From Delphinapterus leucas (lineage: Eukaryota > Chordata > Mammalia > Artiodactyla > Monodontidae): a stretch of 64,000 nucleotides of DNA. Made by a program: the position numbers and the translations under genes. The notes below the pieces were generated by a model. That model was given only the letters and a program-made list of their open reading frames with translations, searched no databases and was not told where the DNA came from. Every line of letters starts with the position of its first letter. Position 1 is the first letter of the stretch. Location: positions 75,665,670 through 75,729,669 of the forward strand of contig NW_022098069.1 in the NCBI RefSeq assembly GCF_002288925.2, read 5' to 3'. Below are positions 59,155 to 64,000 of this stretch, one piece after another.

Positions 59155-59164
59155 TATATTATAT

Positions 59165-59400
59165 TGTTTAAGAGACCAAAGTATAAGCCAGTACACCAAA
59201 GGTTTAAATCCTGACTCTACCAAATAATATCTTGGGCTGATTGATCTCCTGTGCTTCAGTTTCCTCATATATAAAATGGGGTTAATGACTGTACCTACCT
59301 CACAAAGTTATTATTATTTAATTATATAAGTTAGTATGAAAATATCTAAGAAAAGTGCCTGGTATGTAGTATGTTCCTAATAATTATCTGTAAACAGTAC
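59165..59400 (+). repeat. MIR SINE, nearly full length
   Basis: 'aggtttaaatcctgactcta', 'gcttcagtttcctcatatat', 'aaaatggggttaatgactgt', 'acctacctcacaaagttatt' and 'agtgcctggtatgtagtatg' follow the MIR consensus from the tRNA-like part to the 3' end. Confidence 0.88.
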
Positions 59401-61590
59401 ATATTGTTTCTGGCATACGTTTAAATATTTTCATTTAAAAAATGTTTATAAAGTTTGCCATGACCATGCTTTTTCTTGGCCATCTATATTTTCTGTTTTT
59501 TATATTCCTAAGAATTATCCTGAAACTATAGTTGCATAAGGAGTCCCAGATTGGATTCCCAAGGCTAGTGCCCACTTGTATACTGTTATCACTGAAATCT
59601 TCTCCTTTTTTGAAGGATCTTGGTTGCTTTCATAAGGGATAGGACACAGTATTTACTAAACATTGAATGGCCATGTGACAGTGTCAACACTTACATATAG
59701 CCCTCTCCAACGTTACCCATGCCCAAGCCTAAGCATATGAAATCCAAGGACCTTCATGTAGACCAAATGCATTGGATCAAGGAAAATATAGGAAAAAAAG
59801 ACCCTAATTCAAAAAATTATTTCTTCCAGCAATATGAAGCAAAGTATAACCTAGAACTGGATTAAATTCAGTGAAGTGTAAAATATATACTCTAAATCAA
59901 GTTATTACCTACTTTAATCCTCTTTGAAAATATTATATTTTAGGTACCAGTCACTTCATTAATAGTTCCTTCCCAGGTTTCAGATCAACTCTTTCTAGTT
60001 AGTTTTTGATTATTCATTTTTTTCTCATTATTTATTAAATGCATGTTCTCTGAGACATAACTGTGTGTTCTGGATTGTTCTAGACTTTGGCCTAGATCTC
60101 AAAGAGAAAATCCAGATGTTCTTTTACATTTTTCTCCTTATATCTCTCATTACATTAATGTATATGATCCTCCAGTAGTTTTACATGACTCAGCATTCCT
60201 GCATTGATATTTTGTATTGAGTCAAATTAATCACACATGAACAACTTTTAAAAACTATTCCTCAAGAGGTGTCAAGCTATTAAATATTTTTCTATTATAA
60301 AGACTGAGATCTGTTCACTGCAGAGAATAAAGCACCACTTTTGCATATATTACACAAACATTTTATGCTTCAGGAAACCACAATAAATTTTCTTGCTGAT
60401 TACTCATGTAATCTAAGGATCACCTGCTGTTTTATAGTCTTATTAATTTCATTCAAGTAGTAAAATTAGCACCTGTAGAGAAATCTTTACGATTTCTTAA
60501 CTTTTATCATATTAGTAATAGCCTACTTCGTTTATCCTAGAACTGTGCTTTTCTCTGTTTTCCTATCTGTTTAGCTTCAGAGTATTTTGTGTTTAAATTT
60601 TTTAAAAAGAAAACAACTTTGGATACAGAATACTCTAGCAAGAAACCTTAGCCTTCCACCCAATCGGATTTAAATAAATCAGGCTCTGAAGTTAGCTAAA
60701 CATTCCAGATTGAAAAAGAGGAAAATTTCCTTTCCTTTGAAGGGTAGCAGACTTGGATACAACTTAACACAATTATGGAATGATTTACTGAATAGCACAA
60801 TGCTGGCCTTACTGAGTTAATAAACTTTCTTTTTGTCATCATGTGAAAGAAACTGAGGCACCACAAAACATTTATTCAGTGTTTCTCTTAGAAGTACTTC
60901 ATAGTCAATGCATTTATATTTTTTAGGCTGCATGAGTATTTGAAATGAGCCAAACTGTTCTCTGAGACTTCTTTGTTGCTTATTAGATGCTGCATTCTAG
61001 CGTAGGGAGAACTGAAGCAAAGGCGTGAGGATGTTTTCTGTGGTGCAGCTTGAGTCATTGGGAAATATTGAAGGAAGTTTCAGAAATAAACCGAGTTGGT
61101 TGGAGAATAGTTTGCATGATAGAGAAAAAAAACATACCTCTTACTAAATTCCTATTGCTAGACCATATGCTGGGTGACTTCTATAAAGTTTCTCATTCAT
61201 CCTGAATATCATGGGGTCTAAGGAGCATGACTTACTTGGTCCCACTTGTCTTCTTCAAAGGCAGTATTCTAACACAAGGTAGCCTGAAGCCCAAGCTTGC
61301 TTAAGCTTTTTCTGATACAACAGCATGTTGTTTCTGGAGAGGTAAGAAATCATCTCAGGGAAAACTAATAGGGAGTTACATTTTTTTGTAGCCTCCCAAA
61401 CAAAGAGTTGGATTGATTTCTTGTCTTTCTTTCCTCCTCTTTTCTTCCCATTCTCTCTACCCTCTGTCTTTTTTCTTTCCTCGTAGTTTTTATTTGATTT
61501 CAGTCAAACTACCTCATTTCTTTACGCTGAAGTGGAGAAGTGATGTGCGCCTAGACTATGCCCAAAATTTTAAAACTGAGAAATGTACAA
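59401..61590. other. AT-rich stretch, no gene seen
   Basis: 2.2 kb of unique sequence. 60250-60560 is a compact patch with words such as 'ggaaaccacaataaa' (RUNX-like) and a candidate for conserved non-coding DNA. No repeat or gene is recognised. Confidence 0.45.
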
Positions 61591-61593
61591 TAA

Positions 61594-61675
61594 AGCATGG
61601 AATCTGGAGTCAGATTGCCTGTGTCTAAATTCCAGCCTTAATACTTATTACCTTCAGGAACTTGGTCAAAGTATA
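61594..61675 (+). repeat. MIR SINE, 5' part
   Basis: 'gcatggaatctggagtcaga', 'ttgcctgtgtctaaattcca' and 'ttattaccttcaggaacttg' are the MIR head and early core. The 3' part is lost. Confidence 0.75.
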
Positions 61676-62555
61676 ACACCTTGATAAAACAAAACAATTT
61701 TTAAGGCAGGACAAGAAAAAAAATTAACATAAAATTTTCTCTGCTGTTGGAGCCACTACTCCCTCCCCTGTAGTGTGCATTTGTGCACCTGCATTACACA
61801 TTAACTAGACCTCCTTAGAAAAAACAGGAATGCCCACTCACCACCACCAACAACAAAAAATTTCCTTCTCGAGCCAGCAAGGTAACTCTTTAGGAGATAA
61901 CAGTCCTTTCTCAATCCTGTAAGGGGTCACGATGACCCACTACTTGTTTTGTTGGACTATGTAAACTATCAATATGTTACTTTGTTATATAACTCTTTGT
62001 CTCAAAAACTTATACAACTGGCCTAAAACAGGAGGAAAGACATCTCTTTCACTTCAACTAGAGAAATGGAGCATTAGTTGAACGTACATTATTGTGGTTT
62101 CATGACTTCTATCTACTCTGAGAAGTAGAAGAGAGTTGAAGAGGGAGCAGTTGAAGAGGAGAGGGTTTGAAATTCTGATTGAGAAAGTGAGATAATGATT
62201 ACAGTAACAAGGGAACTAATAGGACTGACTAAAGATCATTCCGGATTAATAGTTGAGATAAAGGATCATTGATGGTTCTCATCTTTTTGCACATGAATAT
62301 TTTCTAGCAGTAATCTTCTGTCCAGTCGCTGACCAAGAGAAGGTGGAGAGTTTCCTTCGTTTAGGGATGAATGGTGCTAGGTTTATGTGATTAAGGTTAA
62401 TTTGGGAAAAGAAAATTTGGGCATAATTAAATGAAAACCAGTTTAAAATTTTGAATCTTACCTTTTCCTCTTCTAATTATTTGCCTCAAAATAATATTGT
62501 TTCCCATGTTTTAAATTTATATTTTATTTAAACTATAAGTTACATTGGTAATTTT
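61676..62555. other. unique stretch, no gene seen
   Basis: 61740-62060 carries 'ttatataactctttgtctca' and a GC-richer lead, somewhat like an old LTR, but it is not assignable. No gene is seen. Confidence 0.4.
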
Positions 62556-62559
62556 TCCA

Positions 62560-62680
62560 GAGTAGTTTTTTAGCTACTATTGCTGTGTAATAAAATATCC
62601 CAACAACTTAGTGACATAAAATAACTCTTTTATAATGTACATGAACTCTGTAGGTTAAGAATTCAACCAGGGAAATATAA
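62560..62680 (-). repeat. LTR-type repeat end, antisense
   Basis: 'agctactattgctgtgtaat' and 'caacttagtgacataaaata' match the common antisense end of a mammalian LTR family ('ttgctgtgtaacaaa...cttagtggcttaaaa'). Only about 120 bp is recognisable. Confidence 0.5.
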
Positions 62681-63639
62681 AAGAAAAATTGCACTCAACA
62701 CTTGTTAAAAGTGGCAAGAAAGACTTCATGCAAGGAGTGCAACAGGAGTTAAGATTATTGCAGTAGGGGAGAGAGATTAAACTCAACTCCACTGAAACAA
62801 AAGGCAGGAGAATTTTTAAATGCTGGGCTGAGCCAATGGAAAAATATGAGAGAGCATTGGAGGAAGGTTGGTCAGTGCGATTAGACTATCTGTGTTTGCT
62901 GACTGTAATTTGCTGGTTAGGCTCCTACGCTCCCACAAAGTATCAGAGATAGGGGTAATATCTCCTTCAATAATTGCATTTCAAAGGGATAGCTCCCAGG
63001 TCTTTGACGAAGACATTTTTAAATTATTGATGATTTGCTTCTCAAGGAGGCAGAGAAAGAATTTCTAATTGGCAGTTTTCTAAAGTAAACACTCTAAGAA
63101 AAGGGAGGTCAGGGACCTATAGTCAGAAGGCTGTCTAAAGTTTAGTCAAACTGAGGGCATCTTTAATTGCCTTCTTGGTCAGCAAGAAGGTGAGCTTAAT
63201 TGTTTGATTTGCAAAAATAATGTGAATTTAAGTATTCAGACATAAGCATGCATTGATAACTGCTTTGGGGAAAGCAGAAAACTAGGTGGTAAACACATAT
63301 GAGCAGTAGTCAGTAGGCAAAAATCTCAAGTTTCTTTGAGATATGTATAATCCATGGCATAATAGAGATGTCTGCTAGAAACCTATGTAATACTAAAGTA
63401 ACATATATTAATTTTTTTTCAGTTGTGCAGGTTTTATATATTATGCATTATACCATAGAAGAATCCAGCTCTTGGATCCTAACAAATTTTACTTTTTTAG
63501 AAGACATATGAGAAAGTAACATATGGTATCCACCCCACAATTATAACAATTCAGATTTTATATATTTTGATAAAACTTTTCACATATTTGTAAAATGACA
63601 GTGTTAGATTTTCAGAAATGTCAGGGAAACCAACCTTAA

Positions 63640-63640
<1 letters not shown>
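62681..63640. other. unique stretch, no gene seen
   Basis: The text from 62690 to 63200 could be an old ERV-derived sequence continuing from the LTR-type end, but I cannot assign it. No gene is seen. Confidence 0.4.

Positions 63641-63679
<39 letters not shown>
63641..63679. repeat. (TA)n microsatellite
   Basis: About 19 uninterrupted TA dinucleotides, probably length-polymorphic. Confidence 0.97.
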
Positions 63680-63685
<6 letters not shown>

Positions 63686-64000
63686 GAGTTGAAATTTATG
63701 CTATTTAGAATTAGATTTATGGTCAGGTTTTGGGTCAGGTTAGATTTAGCCACACATTTTCCAATCTCCTATGCAATTATAATGTAAAGAGTGAATTATT
63801 GCACAGCATGAATGAGCTGAAAACTTGATCATATTCCCTAGGTTCTGTGGTGTCATGGTGCAAAGGATGCTTGTAATTGCTTCTGATGAAAGTCAGTAAT
63901 TTGGCAATGGTCAAACCAGAAGTTATGATAGAAAGAACTACTAATAGAAGCTTAAAATTTTTGTAGATAATTAATATCCTTTTTGTTGTTCAATCTGTTG

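Noticed and set aside
63641..63679. Possible origin or matrix-attachment site at the TA run
   Set aside because: A simple TA microsatellite. Nothing else supports such a role.
1..64000. CRISPR array, operon, bacterial mobile element or phage
   Set aside because: No direct-repeat/spacer array, ribosome-binding sites or dense ORFs. The sequence is plainly mammalian.

Overview
This is eukaryotic nuclear DNA from a mammal, almost certainly a cetacean. The strongest evidence is seven copies of a tRNA-derived SINE with the opening of the cetacean/hippo CHR family (GGCTTCCCTGGTGGCGCAG), an LTR/LINE/DNA-transposon mix typical of a placental mammal, and LINE-1 copies of cetartiodactyl type. Most of the window is AT-rich, and stops are frequent in all six frames outside the transposons. 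I find no host protein-coding exon, true tRNA, rRNA or CRISPR array that I can support, so this reads as a gene-poor intergenic stretch or the inside of a very large intron.

Layout. 1-10 kb: four CHR SINEs (485, 2637, 3391, 4344), old MIR/L2/L1 scraps, a solo class I LTR with a 4-bp target duplication (5930-6494), a second short LTR with TATA box and poly(A) signal (7634-7939), and two unusually GC-rich patches (about 1960-3060 and 6720-7633) that no repeat family I know explains. 10-18 kb: a twin-primed (5'-inverted) LINE-1 (10142-11827), then a near full-length but dead LINE-1 (12208-18081) with 5' UTR, ORF1, ORF2, 3' UTR and a 15-bp target duplication. 18-40 kb: largely AT-rich sequence with ancient repeats (CR1/L3-like, MIR, L2, MaLR-type LTRs, an ancient L1, a small palindromic DNA element), microsatellites and a double-hairpin block near 25.85 kb. 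40-50 kb: three more CHR SINEs (40409, 46956, 49388), an ERV-like LTR and an antisense L1 tail. 52-56 kb: a stack of three LINE-1 pieces. 56-64 kb: L2, a MER2/Tigger element with TA target duplication, MIRs and long unique AT-rich sequence.

Functionally, all recognisable coding sequence belongs to retrotransposons and every copy is broken. The CHR SINEs are non-autonomous and would have depended on LINE enzymes for insertion. Most short ORFs in the window are translations of SINE or LINE sequence or chance frames. I found no clear undescribed system. The items most worth a second look are a 26-bp CHR 5'-head lodged inside the large L1, an antisense open frame over that L1's 5' UTR, the double hairpin at 25827-25912, and the two unexplained GC-rich patches.
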